64,000 nucleotides of DNA from Alligator mississippiensis (Eukaryota; Chordata; Crocodylia; Alligatoridae). A program made the translations under genes and the position numbers. The notes beneath the pieces are model-generated. The model was not told the DNA's origin. It ran no database searches and worked only from the letters and a program-made list of their open reading frames with translations. The DNA lies in NCBI RefSeq assembly GCF_030867095.1, contig NC_081830.1, positions 33,897,832-33,961,831 of the forward strand. Reading direction: 5' to 3'. This document shows, piece by piece, positions 21,431 to 31,395 of this stretch (the first letter of the stretch is position 1; each line of letters begins with the position of its first letter).

Positions 21431-24400
21431 CATAAAATAAATGGTTGAAATCTTTTCTGGGGGGCATCCTAGAAACATGGCATCAAGTCCCCAAACTGAG
21501 ACATTATGCTAAAGCTTCTGAATCCAAGGAATCCTACCTATACCTTGTCATCAACACTGGATAACAATGGCTCCCCTCTTGGGAGCAAACCTAGAGTCGG
21601 TAGCAGAGGTTCCTCTAATGGCACTGCTGCACAAGAGATGCAAGTGGCATTGAACCAATCAGCTCAGCTCCATACTATGCCTCCCTGGCTGTACTAATCT
21701 TTCGAGGGATCATCAACACAAGTGCCCTGCACCTGAGGGCAGCAGTCAGGTGACCAGAAGGGACAGGGCTTGGCTGCTTATAAACCCAGCCACTGGGCAG
21801 GGGCTGGCAGTTCAGGCCTGCAGACAGTGGGGGAAGTAATGGAGGACAGAGCTGAGTAACAGTGAAAAGAAGGTACCCTGGGGACTGGAAGGAATCAAGG
21901 CAGCTCCTTGTGTGAGTGGCAATTGTTATGACTGCCAAGGGGCTTGTAGTTGCCTTATAACTGGAAGGTTAACCTTTGGTGTTCTTATTTTCTTCTGTGT
22001 TGTTAAACTTTAAGGCCAGAAGACTGGGAATAGCCATAGGAGCTGAGGAAGCCATGAGTGGGTATGTGGCAGGCACTCTCTGCAGGGCTGGGGCCTGAAT
22101 CAGTGGACCTGCCTTGAGGGTTCTTAGGTAGAGAAAGAGGAGGTAAGGCATGGGTGTGGCTAACAGGAATGGCAAGGAGCCCCCAGTAACTGAAAGCACC
22201 TCAGAAAGGACTGTCCGAGTCCAAGAGCAGCCTGCCTCCAGATACACTGGTTACCAGCAAATCAGGCAGGTGAGAAGGACGAGGAGTAGTTTGGGGTAGT
22301 ACTGATGAGAAGGGGTGGGGACGAGAGCGCATACCCTTCACGCTGCCGAAGAAATGACTAATGAGGGAATGAACATAGGCCCAGGCTCCACCAAAGAAGT
22401 TCACATCTGATGAGACCGTGACTTTGGACCTATGGTGTGATGGTCGGTCACTCCAAAGCATTCCAGGGCTCCCAAGATTTGTACAGTGAAAACCCTGAAT
22501 ATCAAACAGCTGTATGAGAGCCATTGCACAAGCTCTTTGATACCTGGACCCCATGATTTCCTGTAAATGAAAGTATACTGGAGCCTCTCAGGGGGCTCTG
22601 GCAATAACAGGGGGACCTTTATTCTGAGCAGGGGGACCTGGATTACTCTTCAGCTTCTGCAAGTCACCAATAATTGGTGGATTTCCTGAGCTGGCAAGTT
22701 ACAGGGTCTTTGCACATAAGACTGATAGTCCACCATAAAGGTTTCCCCCAATAGATTGGTTTGCCACCAGAGACAACACCAGATGTCTGCTGGTCCAGAG
22801 GAAGACTGGATCTTTACCTACTGCCTCCTACAGTGGAGCCAGAGACCTGGTTTTCTCCTGCCAATTCTCCACACTAACTTCCAAGTTTGGGAGAGAAAGG
22901 GTCACAGTAGCTGCTGTTCTGGGTAAGGCAAATTGATTCACCGCCATGTTACAGATGTCTGTTCAGCCTCTGATTTAATTTTCAGACAGTCACTTTCTGA
23001 TCTCGCTACAGTGTAGCCAGGTACTTTCTCCATACCTGGAGTCACTGCACCTGATGCTGTGATTATGGCTGGTTAAATATGGAGAAATGCTGATCCCTTT
23101 GCATCTAGAAAATCTTGGATCAAAGTAGGAAAATTCCTACTGGAAGGACACACTCCTCCAAATAAAAAAGGCTTTTGATGTGGGTGGCCCAGCATGTTCT
23201 GGACCCTGTCCCTGTTTAGCATTGAATATCCATCTCTCTCTACTGCTTTTGAAACAAATCAGACTCTTGATTCGCTTTGCTAAAATCCACCTTGTTTCAA
23301 TTTCCATTTGCCACCCACTTGGACACTCCTGCTTGGTCTTTTCTCATCATGGTAATCCTACATGCTACCCACCAAGCAGAGAACCTCTGCCTTGGACCTC
23401 CATGTAATTTTCCTGAGGCTACAGAGTCTCTGTTGGAGCCTCTTTGGGAATAACGTTTCCTTCACTACTTCGCTATGGGAGAAGAACATGCAGGGTGTAT
23501 TCAGGTCTTTGTTGTCTCAGATTGGCAGGACTAACCCAGTCCGACTGTCACCCCCCCTCTGTTTATAACCTCACCTGCATGCTCTAAAGATAAAGGAAGA
23601 GCCCGTGCCTGTTGTCAGAGGCAACGTCTTGGTCCTAGCTTAGGTCAGATGCCAAGTTTGGAAGAGAAGTGCTTCTGTCACTGCTTGAAACAGCTGGAAC
23701 TCCTCATTTTCACTGTCTCAAAGGAATGCTACTTACCAGTTACCTATTGCAGTGCAGTGAGGTTCTTGTGAATACCTGCAGAGAATACTTATTTACCCTT
23801 GGTAAGTAACCATTAGTAACGATAGTTGTCTGAGATGTTATATTTAGTGTCGATCCTGTGACCCACCCTCCATTACAACTTTCTACAGCCTCCTTGTTAG
23901 GCAGGCATTGAACTTGCAGGGAACTCGGGCACTGTTTCTCTGCCTTTATGCCCTTGCACGGGACCTTGAGGCTGCACAAGGAGCATACGCAACCATGACA
24001 GACATTGCCCTTTAGAATAATCCAGTCTCGCACCCATGAGGCATGTGCAAGCCTCGCCTGGGAAACATGGTGACTGCAATATCTCGAGCAGCAGCTGCCG
24101 TAGCAAAGAATTGGGAAGCAGGTTCCATGTACAGCCCAAACAGAGTTGGGGGAGCACCTTATGATTAACAACTTCCACAATTTCAGGAGTCATGTCCTTT
24201 CTGGTGTAGCATTATCTCCTGTGGCCTTCACCCCACTAAAGAGCTCTGTCAGGTAGGGTCAAATGTGTACGTGGTCAGCTGCCAAAACCATAGAGGCAGC
24301 AATTCCCAAGCAGGCAGCCCCCACACTTGAAAACAGCTGGCAGTGTTACACAGAGCCAGAAGGACGGGTCCATTTGCAGCGGCCTCAGCCAGTCGCTGTC

Positions 24401-24580
24401 TGCCCATTCACTCACAGCCTTGTCCTAGAAGGGGAAGGAGCCTCACCTGGTTTGGAGGCTGCCTTTTGGGGCTCAGCTCCAGGTAGCAGACAAGCACACA
24501 TGCAGATCTAGAATATGGGCACACACAATGAAGTGCGTAATCGCATATAAAACAACACATTTTTCTCCAGGTACAAATTC
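21431..24580. other. Intergenic, largely unrecognised, decayed repeats
   Basis: The segment holds an LTR-like fragment (about 21720-22020) and, around 23730-24200, sequence resembling a dispersed sauropsid DNA repeat (TTGCACGGGACCTTGAGG and GTCGATCCTGTG blocks) that I cannot assign. Open frames are short and have no domain content I recognise. Confidence 0.5.
21720..22020 (+). mobile_element. LTR-like fragment
   Basis: CAGGTGACC is followed by a TATA-like CTTATAAACCC about 30 bases later and then a T-rich segment ending TTGTTAAACTTTAA. This is the U3-R-U5 style of the LTR-like copies at 33.7 and 44.8 kb, but similarity is limited to the promoter portion. No internal genes or target duplication found. 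Confidence 0.3.
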
Positions 24581-25610
24581 AACTAGAACATTTACTAATA
24601 CGCAAGGGGCCGAAGATATATTATTTGGTTTAAGACTAAAGAGGAAGGTCAGGGCAAGTGTGGGTCCTTTACTGAATGGGTGAGACAACCTAGTGACAGA
24701 GGAGGAGGAAAAGGCTGAAGTGCTCAATGCCTTTTTTTACCTTGGTCTTCAAAGGCAAGGTCAGAGCAGCCTGGCAGCATGGTTTGGGGAGAAGGTGAGC
24801 ACCAACAGTGGCAAAAGAACATGTTAGGGACTATTTAGAAAAGCTGGACATATGTAAGTCCATGGGGCCGATTGGGATGCACCCTGAGGGTGCTGAGGGT
24901 GCTGGCTGATGAGATTACAGAGCTGCTGGCCATCATCTTTGAAACCTTGTGGTGACTAAGGGAAGTCCCAGACAATTGGAAAAGGGCAATTATAGTGCCC
25001 ATATTTAAGAAAGGGAAGGTGAATCCAGGAAACTACAGACCAGACAGCCTCACCTCAGTCTCCAAAAAAATAAATGGAGCAGATCCTGAAGGAATCCATT
25101 TTTAAGCACTTGGAGGAGAAGGTGGCTAGGAACAGTCAGCATGGATTCACCAAGAGGAAGTCATGCCTGACCAATATGACTGCCTTCTATGATGAGACGA
25201 CTGGCTTTGTGGATGCAGGGAGACAGTGGACATGATATACCTCGACTTTAGCAAGGCTTTTGATACCATCCCCCACAGCATTCTTGCAAGCAAACTAAGG
25301 AAGTATGGGTTGGATGAATAGGACTGTAAGGTGGATAAAAGCTGACTGGACTATTGGGTTCAGCGGGTAGTGTTCAAGGGCTTGATGTCTAGTTGGTAGC
25401 TGGTCCCAAGTGGAGTGCCCCAGGGGTCAGTCCTGGGGCCAGTTTTGTTCAATATCTTCATGAATAACCTGGAAGATGGCACAGAGAGCTCAGCAAGTTT
25501 GCAGGTGACACCAGGCTGGGGGGAGTAGTAGATACACTGGAGGGTAGGGCTAGGATTCAGTGACCTAGACAAATTGGAGGATTGGGCCAAAGGAAATCTC
25601 ATGAGAAGGG
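24580..25610 (+). mobile_element. CR1 LINE fragment, reverse transcriptase region
   Basis: Plus-strand CR1 RT remnant truncated at both ends. Readable pieces include [30 protein letters not shown] and [15 protein letters not shown] across several frames. The catalytic FADD box reads FAGD because of a one-base change, and there are stops and frameshifts, so it is inactive. The nested palindrome begins about 55 bp downstream. Confidence 0.85.
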
Positions 25611-25664
25611 GTCCTGGCTTTCTCTGTTTAAAAATCACAAATTCTCTCATTAAAAACTCTGTGT

Positions 25665-27157
25665 GCACTGCTGAGGATGGACACAGAGGGGCCAGCCCAG
25701 GCTGGGCTGCAGGGGCCAGGCACTTCCTAGTGGGCTGTGGCTCAGGCTGGGGCCACGGGAGCTGTGGGGCCAGATTGACCTGGGCATGGGGAGCTGGGAG
25801 CAGGCAGGGCTGTCATGGAGCTGCAGCCGGCTGGGAAGGGCCCAGAGGGGCGGGCCTGGGCAGGGCTGTGGGAGCAGGGCCCTTCCCAGCTGTCTGCAGT
25901 TCCATGACAGCCAGGCTTGGTGGCACAGGCACCAGCTTGCTGCCCAGGCCAACTTGGGGGCACTGGCAGGCCTGGTGTCTGGCAGCTGCTGCCATACCCC
26001 CTGTCCTGTGCAGCGCCTGGCAGCTGCAGCCACACCACAAGCTGTGCCCTGGCTGGGGCTGGCGGAGCTGTTCTCCCTTCCTCACCTCCAGCTACCACTG
26101 CCACCTCTGTCCTGCTGTGCCACTCTGGGTGGGTGGGAAGCTTGAGCCCAGCAGCTTCTGCCTAGTGCATGGAGCTTTGGCTCTAGCTCCCAGTCACCTT
26201 GTGCCCACTCTGCCCGCCTGGCATGATGAGCACCCCTGCAGATGGACAGAGCAGGTGGAAGGCATCCGGGAGCTGGAACCAGAGCTCCATGAGCTGGGCA
26301 GAAGCCACCGGGCTCAAACTTCCACCCACCCAGAGTAGCACTGCACAGCACAGCAGGAGCAGGCACCACAGCTGGAGGTGAGGGGAGCAGAACAGCCCTG
26401 CTGGGTCCAGCCCATGCGCAGCTCCTCCTCCCACTCCTGCCCCTGCTGCGCAGCTCCAGTCAGCAGTGGGGAGCAGGAGGGGAGGCAGCTTCAGCCCAGC
26501 GGCTTCTGCCCAGCGCAAGGAGAGACGGCTTCAGCTCCGCCCGCCTTCCACCCGCTCCGCCTGCCTTCCACCCGCTTCGCCCGCCCAGTATGCTGAGCAG
26601 CCCCTGTGGGCGGGTGGAGTGGGTGGAAGATGCTGGAGCCAGAACTCCACAGGCTTCTGCCCCGTACATGGGCTTAAGCTTCCTGCCCACCCACCTAGAG
26701 CAGCATGGCAGGGGCAGCTGGAGGCAAGAGAGGCAGAACAGCCCCACCAGCCCCGGCCAGGGCACAGCTTGTGGTGCGGCTGCAGCTCCCGGGTGCTGCA
26801 CGGGACAGGGGGTGTGGTGGCATCTGCTAGGCTCTGGGCCCGCTGGCACCTCTGAGCTGGCCTGGGCAGCCCATTGCCCAGTCAGCTGACACTCATGCCA
26901 CCAGGCCTGGCTGTCATGGAGCCGCAGCTGGCTGGCAAGGGCCCTGCCATTGAGGTCTGACTTGGGCTGACCCTGCTGGGGCCCTTCCGAGCCAGCTGCA
27001 GCTCCATGACAGCCCCATGTGGCCTGGACGCAGGGAGCCAGGAGCAATCTGGCCGCACAGGTCCCATGGCCCCAGCCTGAACTACAGCCCACTGGGAAGG
27101 GCCTGGTCTCTGTGGCCCAGCCTGGGCTGGCCCCTCTGTGTCCACCCTCAGCAATGC
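25665..27157. repeat. Nested long inverted repeat (1.5 kb, GC-rich)
   Basis: The two halves are imperfect reverse complements about a centre near 26411. Position x pairs with about 52822-x, checked at 25665/27157 (GCACTGCTGAGG), 25808/27014 (GGCTGTCATGG) and 26131/26691 (GGGTGGGAAGC). Each half holds further hairpins. The one centred at 25860 has arms 25808-25843 and 25877-25912 with perfect GGGAAGGGCCC pairing, and its mirror copy is centred at 26961. A second pair is centred near 26230 and 26592. The many open frames on both strands come from GC richness and symmetry, not from genes. Confidence 0.85.
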
Positions 27158-27910
27158 CTGCAGGCCAGCCTGGCTCAGCCCCAGCTGTAGCTGAGGCAGG
27201 CCTGGCAGGGCCATGCCAGCCAGCTCTGGCCATGCTCCCACCCCTGCAGCTGGAGTGAGGAGGGGGGAATGCCTGACAGGGGCTGCTCTGCCCCGACCAG
27301 GTAGACCTGACTGATGGTAGAACAGGGGATGGAAGGAGAAATTAAATCTTCCGCCCTCTTTCCATTTGCTTCAGGCTGTGGATGGGGCTAGCCATGCCCC
27401 CCTGCCCCCACTCAAGCAGCAAGGGAGGGAATGCCTGACAGGAGCTGCTACATCCCAGCCAGGCAGACCCCAGCTGCAATCCTCCAGTGTGTGCGTGTGT
27501 GTGTGTGTGTGTGTGGGGGGGGGGGGGAATAAACCTCTTCTCTGCTCCCTTTGCCTCAGGGGGCCATGCTGGGCTTGCATCTGGCCATGCTCCACCCCCA
27601 CCCCTGCTCCAGCTACAGAGCAGAAGGGCAGAGCCAGCCCCGTTCTCTGCAACAGACAGCCCAGCCCAGGGCTGCAGAGCATGCTGGGATGCTGGGGAAC
27701 TCTGGTTTACAAGGAAGGGGCCTGGGACAGAAGTTGCATGAACTGGTTTGACCCAAATCAGTTAAGTCTGATACTACATTCAACTGTGTTTATCTTAAAC
27801 CAGTTCCGGCCATTTTGAAACTGATTAATTTGGAATGAGTTAAAAACAATCTGCAGGGCTTGAAATAGGAGCTTTGTTACCAGCAGTGCCTCCTCAGATG
27901 ACTGCATTCC
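27158..27910. other. GC-rich intergenic with short repeats
   Basis: Two similar GGGAATGCCTGACAGG-containing segments (near 27267 and 27427) suggest a local duplication. A GT/G simple repeat follows (27487-27527), then GAACTGGTTT with its inverse AAACCAGTTC (27740-27806), a possible transposon terminus. Confidence 0.5.
27487..27527. repeat. (GT)n followed by poly(G)
   Basis: A TG dinucleotide run with one CG interruption passes directly into 13 G. Microsatellite with probable length variation. Confidence 0.9.
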
Positions 27911-28143
27911 AGGGTTGCCAACCCAAGACAATTTTTTCAATGGAAACTTTTTACTAACATCCAAACTGTTTTACTGACATATATTTTTACTGACCCATGT
28001 TTTACATAATGTAAATGTAACTCTTCTGCCAGGCCCTGGACCAGGGCCAGAATTTTAACACCAACCATAGTTTAAAACTTTGGTTTTCAGTAAAAAGTTA
28101 GCAAGTTGTCAGGAAAAAAAAGAATTCTTGGGTTGACAACCGT
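27911..28143. mobile_element. MITE-like element with long inverted ends
   Basis: AGGGTTGCCAACCCAAGA at the left is repeated inverted at the right (TTCTTGGGTTGACAACC), and pairing continues inward (AACTTTTTACT on both arms). A further inverted TTGGCAACCCT lies at 28656-28666, so the true element may extend to 28666 as a 756-bp unit with an 11-bp perfect terminal repeat. No target duplication recognised. Confidence 0.5.
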
Positions 28144-28774
28144 GCTTGATTATATCCGTAGCTTTATACCAGGCTGCCCCAATCCCAGAGGTCCCCTACT
28201 CACCCCCATACCCTGACACCCCTGACTGCACCCCACCACCACCATGTCAGCCTTCCAGCCCTCTCCCAGTCTTATCTCTGCCAGTCCCATCTCCTTCTCC
28301 CAGCATGGACCCCCAAAGAAGAACTACTGTCTGCCTACCTGTGACCCAGCAACGTTACAGGCAGACAACAGGATGCAGCAGCATGTGGCTCGGAGGGAGG
28401 CAGCTATGGACATTCCTGTGGACCACAAAGCCCTGGCAGAATACTCCCTTCAGGGTGCTCTACTCCCACTCAGACACCAGCTGACACTGCTCCGGCCTGC
28501 AATTAAACTTACCTCCAGCTTCTTTGCAACTAGGGATCTTCAATCAATCTCCCAGTTACTTAGTTTTTCTATGGACAGCTCAATTTTTTTATGGACTTCA
28601 CAGATGAGGGTTTTTAGCCTTGTTTTTTATAGACTGCCTGTAAATTTAGGGACATTTGGCAACCCTGCTCCCTTCCCTGGCTTATCCCTTGTTTGCTGTC
28701 CACCTTGTCTCCCCCTCTCCTTATCCAGCCAACCTTACCTTTTCTTCCCTCCCCTACTTTTCTGCCCTTCATCT

Positions 28775-29180
28775 TCCTGATTTCCAACTATTTCCCTTTT
28801 CATTGAGAGCCTTGTTTTTTTATCTTGTGTAATTACCACTGTAGTGTTTCCCTTTGGCCTTTTTCTCCCTCTTGCTTTCTTCTCCCTCCCTTCCCTGTTT
28901 TACCTTTGTTTTTCTAATTTCTACCTATTTATATTTTCAGTGACATCCTGTCACACTTTTAGCTTCACTCATTGCTGTTTTCCTGATCTCCAACTATTTC
29001 CTCTTTCACAGACAGCATTTTTTCTACCCTATATTCTATCACTGTAATGTCTCCCTTTGGTCTTTCCCTCCATTCTTTCCTTCTCCTTCCTTTCCTGATT
29101 TACATTTGTCTTTCTAATTTCTACCTATATACATTCTCACTGACATCCTGCCACAGTTTTAGCTTCTCTTATTCCTTGGA
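28775..29180. repeat. Two-copy tandem duplication, 206-bp unit
   Basis: Unit 1 starts at 28775 and unit 2 at 28981, both with TCCTGAT.TCCAACTATTTCC, and they run in parallel through CCCTTTGG, TTTCTAATTTCTACCTAT and TGACATCCTG.CACA. The second copy fades near 29175. The sequence is pyrimidine-rich; a weaker partial copy may precede unit 1. Confidence 0.8.
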
Positions 29181-29350
29181 GTCTCAGACCAGCAGAGACT
29201 CCTGATGCCTGAAGAAAGGTGACTGTGCCCAAAAGCTTGCTAAGAACTTTTTTCCAACTACTCAGTTGGTCAAATAAAAGGTACCACATCTACTCAAAGA
29301 ACCTAGCCTTCCTATGTCCTTAGACCAACACGGCTACAACTAAAAACCCA
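29180..29350 (+). repeat. Dispersed repeat fragment (CTGAAGAAAGGTG...AACACGGCTACAAC)
   Basis: Contains CTGATGCCTGAAGAAAGG, CAAAAGCTTGCTAAG, CAAATAAAAGG and AGACCAACACGGCTACAAC, a block order widespread in turtle and crocodilian genomes. I recognise the repeat but cannot name its superfamily with confidence. Confidence 0.55.
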
Positions 29351-29394
29351 GCTACAGTAAAGATGCACAAATGGTATTACACCTATGGAAAACA

Positions 29395-29605
29395 AATGAA
29401 CACATAGTGAATGGGGGTACTGGCTTGGAAGTAGGACTGCCAAGAAGGATCTGGAGGTGTGGTAGGTCATAAACTGAACAAGAGTCAACAGTGTGATGCT
29501 GTTCCCGGCCCAAAAAAAATAGTAAATGCAGCATTGGGCTGCATTAACAGAAGCATTATATGCAAGACAGAAAGAGATATTCCTACTCTACTCAGTGCTG
29601 GCTAG
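29395..29605 (+). mobile_element. CR1 LINE, 5' portion (split by insertion)
   Basis: CR1 ORF2 C-terminal region on the plus strand: DLEV-like sequence, NAALGCINRSIICKTERDIP and then TLLSAG, continuing across the inserted element into LASAG after 30658. Truncated at its 5' end and broken by frameshifts. Confidence 0.85.
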
Positions 29606-30657
29606 TAGGCCTGCGTGAAGCGGCTAGTATTCACTTCAGATTCGGATTCAGCCGATTTGGGGGACAGTGATTCGATCTGGTGATTCGAATCACTGTCCTG
29701 AATTGATTCAGCCTAATCTCTGAATCACACAGGCCCCATCCCCTGCCCACTCTCCCAGTCCTGGCAACGGCTCCCCCACACAACCCCAGCTCCCGGCACT
29801 TTGAAAAAACCCTCCTTGAACTAACCAGCTGCTGCCCAGTGAGGGGGCGATCCCTGCTGCCCCCCACTGCCCCATGCTGTGCGGGGGGCTCTGCACGAGC
29901 CCTCTGACCCCAATCCCCGCTGTCCCAACCCCCCCATTGCTGCCCTGCCTGCTCCAGCTTTGGCCCTTTAAGGAAAAAAAAAACCCAAACCCCGAACTCA
30001 CCGGTTCCTGCCTGGCAGGGATGATCTCTGCTGCCCCCCACTGCTATGTGCCACATGGGGGGCTCTTTCACAAGCCCTCCAAAGCCCTGAGGCCGCTGCA
30101 GGAGCTGGTGAGTCCAGCATTTTTGGGGTTTTTTTTTTTCTTAAAGGCCCAGAACTGGGGCAGGCAGGGCAGCCATGGGGGGGCTGGGACATAGGGGGTG
30201 TTGGGGGGCTCGTGGCAGAGCCCCCCATACAGCATGGGGCAGTGGGGGGCAGCAGGGATCACACCCCTCCTGGCAGCACCCAGTGGGTAGGGGCTTTTTT
30301 TTTAAAGCACTGGGAGCTGGGGTGGGTGGGGCAGCCATGGGGAGGGGTTAAAGGAGTGGGTGGGGGTCAGGGAGTGCTCAGGGGGGCTGCAGGAGCAGGC
30401 AGGGGATGGGCCTGGTAGAAGTCCCCCCCATGGTCCCCTTCTCCAGGCCCCTCCTCCCCCACTCCAATCCCAGCTCCAGCTCCCTGCTGCAGGGATCATC
30501 AAACCTCTCTGAATCTTTCCAAAGATTCAGAGCGCTTCGAATCGATTCAGATCTTTTTATTGGTCCCCTGATTTGCTTTGGATTTGGAGATTTGGCCACT
30601 GAATCAGGCTGAATCTCCTCCGAATCGAATCGACACCCAAAGCTTTGCACAGCCCTA
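29606..30657. mobile_element. hAT-like non-autonomous DNA element with 8-bp TSD
   Basis: This 1,052-bp element begins TAGGCCTGCGTGAAG and ends with the inverse of TAGGGCTGTGCAAAG (11 of 15 bases match). It is flanked by a perfect 8-bp direct repeat CTGGCTAG (29598-29605 and 30658-30665), the duplication length of hAT elements. Sub-terminal GATTCGAATC-type palindromes occur at both ends (for example 29662-29697). The GC-rich interior has no transposase frame, so it must move in trans. A truncated relative is at 16012. Confidence 0.85.
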
Positions 30658-31155
30658 CTGGCTAGGCCTCAGCTGGAGTATTGTGTCTGGTTTCCTACCA
30701 CATTATAGGAAGGATGTAGAAAAATTAGGATCCAGAGGTGAATGACAAAGATGATGAACAGGTTGGTAAGCAAGCCATATAAAGAAAGGCTGAAGAAACT
30801 AGGTATGTTTAGTTGGGGAAAAAAAGAGATTAAGAGGAAAGATGATGACAATTTTCAAATGTTTGAAAGGCTGCCATAAAGAAGATGCTGAAATATTGTT
30901 CTTCCTTTCTACAGGGGGCAGGGCACATGGCAATGGATTTAAACTTCAGCAAAGCAGATTTATATCAAATCTCAGGAAAAACTGTAATGCAACAAGTAGC
31001 CCAAGGCAGCTGTGGAATTTCCTTTGCTGGAGGTTTTCAAGAAGAGGCTGGATAAGACATCTGTCTGGGAAGGTTTAGAAAAAGCAAAACTTGTATCTCT
31101 GCAGGGGGTTGAATGAGATAACCGCAAGGGCCCTTTCAGTCCTATGAGTCTATGA
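30658..31155 (+). mobile_element. CR1 LINE, 3' portion (split by insertion)
   Basis: This resumes the CR1 at LASAGVL and runs through the C-terminal block and 3' UTR to the tail near 31155 (GGCCCTTTCAGTCCTATGAG then TCTATGATTTTATGG). Joined to 29395-29605 and with one copy of the target duplication removed, it aligns as one CR1 copy. Confidence 0.88.
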
Positions 31156-31395
31156 TTTTATGGCTGCAGTAGTAGTGGGCAATTGTTCTGCATGCTTTGC
31201 AAAGAAAAGCCAGTTGTTCAAGCTGACCTTTCTGATGCTATAGTGCTCAATAACTTGCCTCCATGATGCATGATCACCGCCTGTGTAAGCACTGAAGTCA
31301 CCCCAGTTGGTTATCTGGTTGCTGCGTGGTCCTTTACAAATGACATGAGTCAACTCTTCATGAAATGCCTCTTTGACTTTGTCTGTATGAGTCAT
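31150..31395 (-). mobile_element. LINE endonuclease fragment (RTE-like)
   Basis: The minus-strand frame reads KVKEAFHEELTHVICKGPRS, NWGDFSAYTGGDHASW and LLNNW-type sequence. This resembles the F.EEL..V..K.P, GDFNARVG and NGLLLL..C blocks of RTE/BovB-type endonucleases, with several key positions changed. Short and decayed. Confidence 0.5.

Noticed and set aside
25574..27241. Many open frames of 80-257 codons on both strands
   Set aside because: All fall in the GC-rich inverted repeat; both strands look alike because of the symmetry, and none has a recognisable domain.
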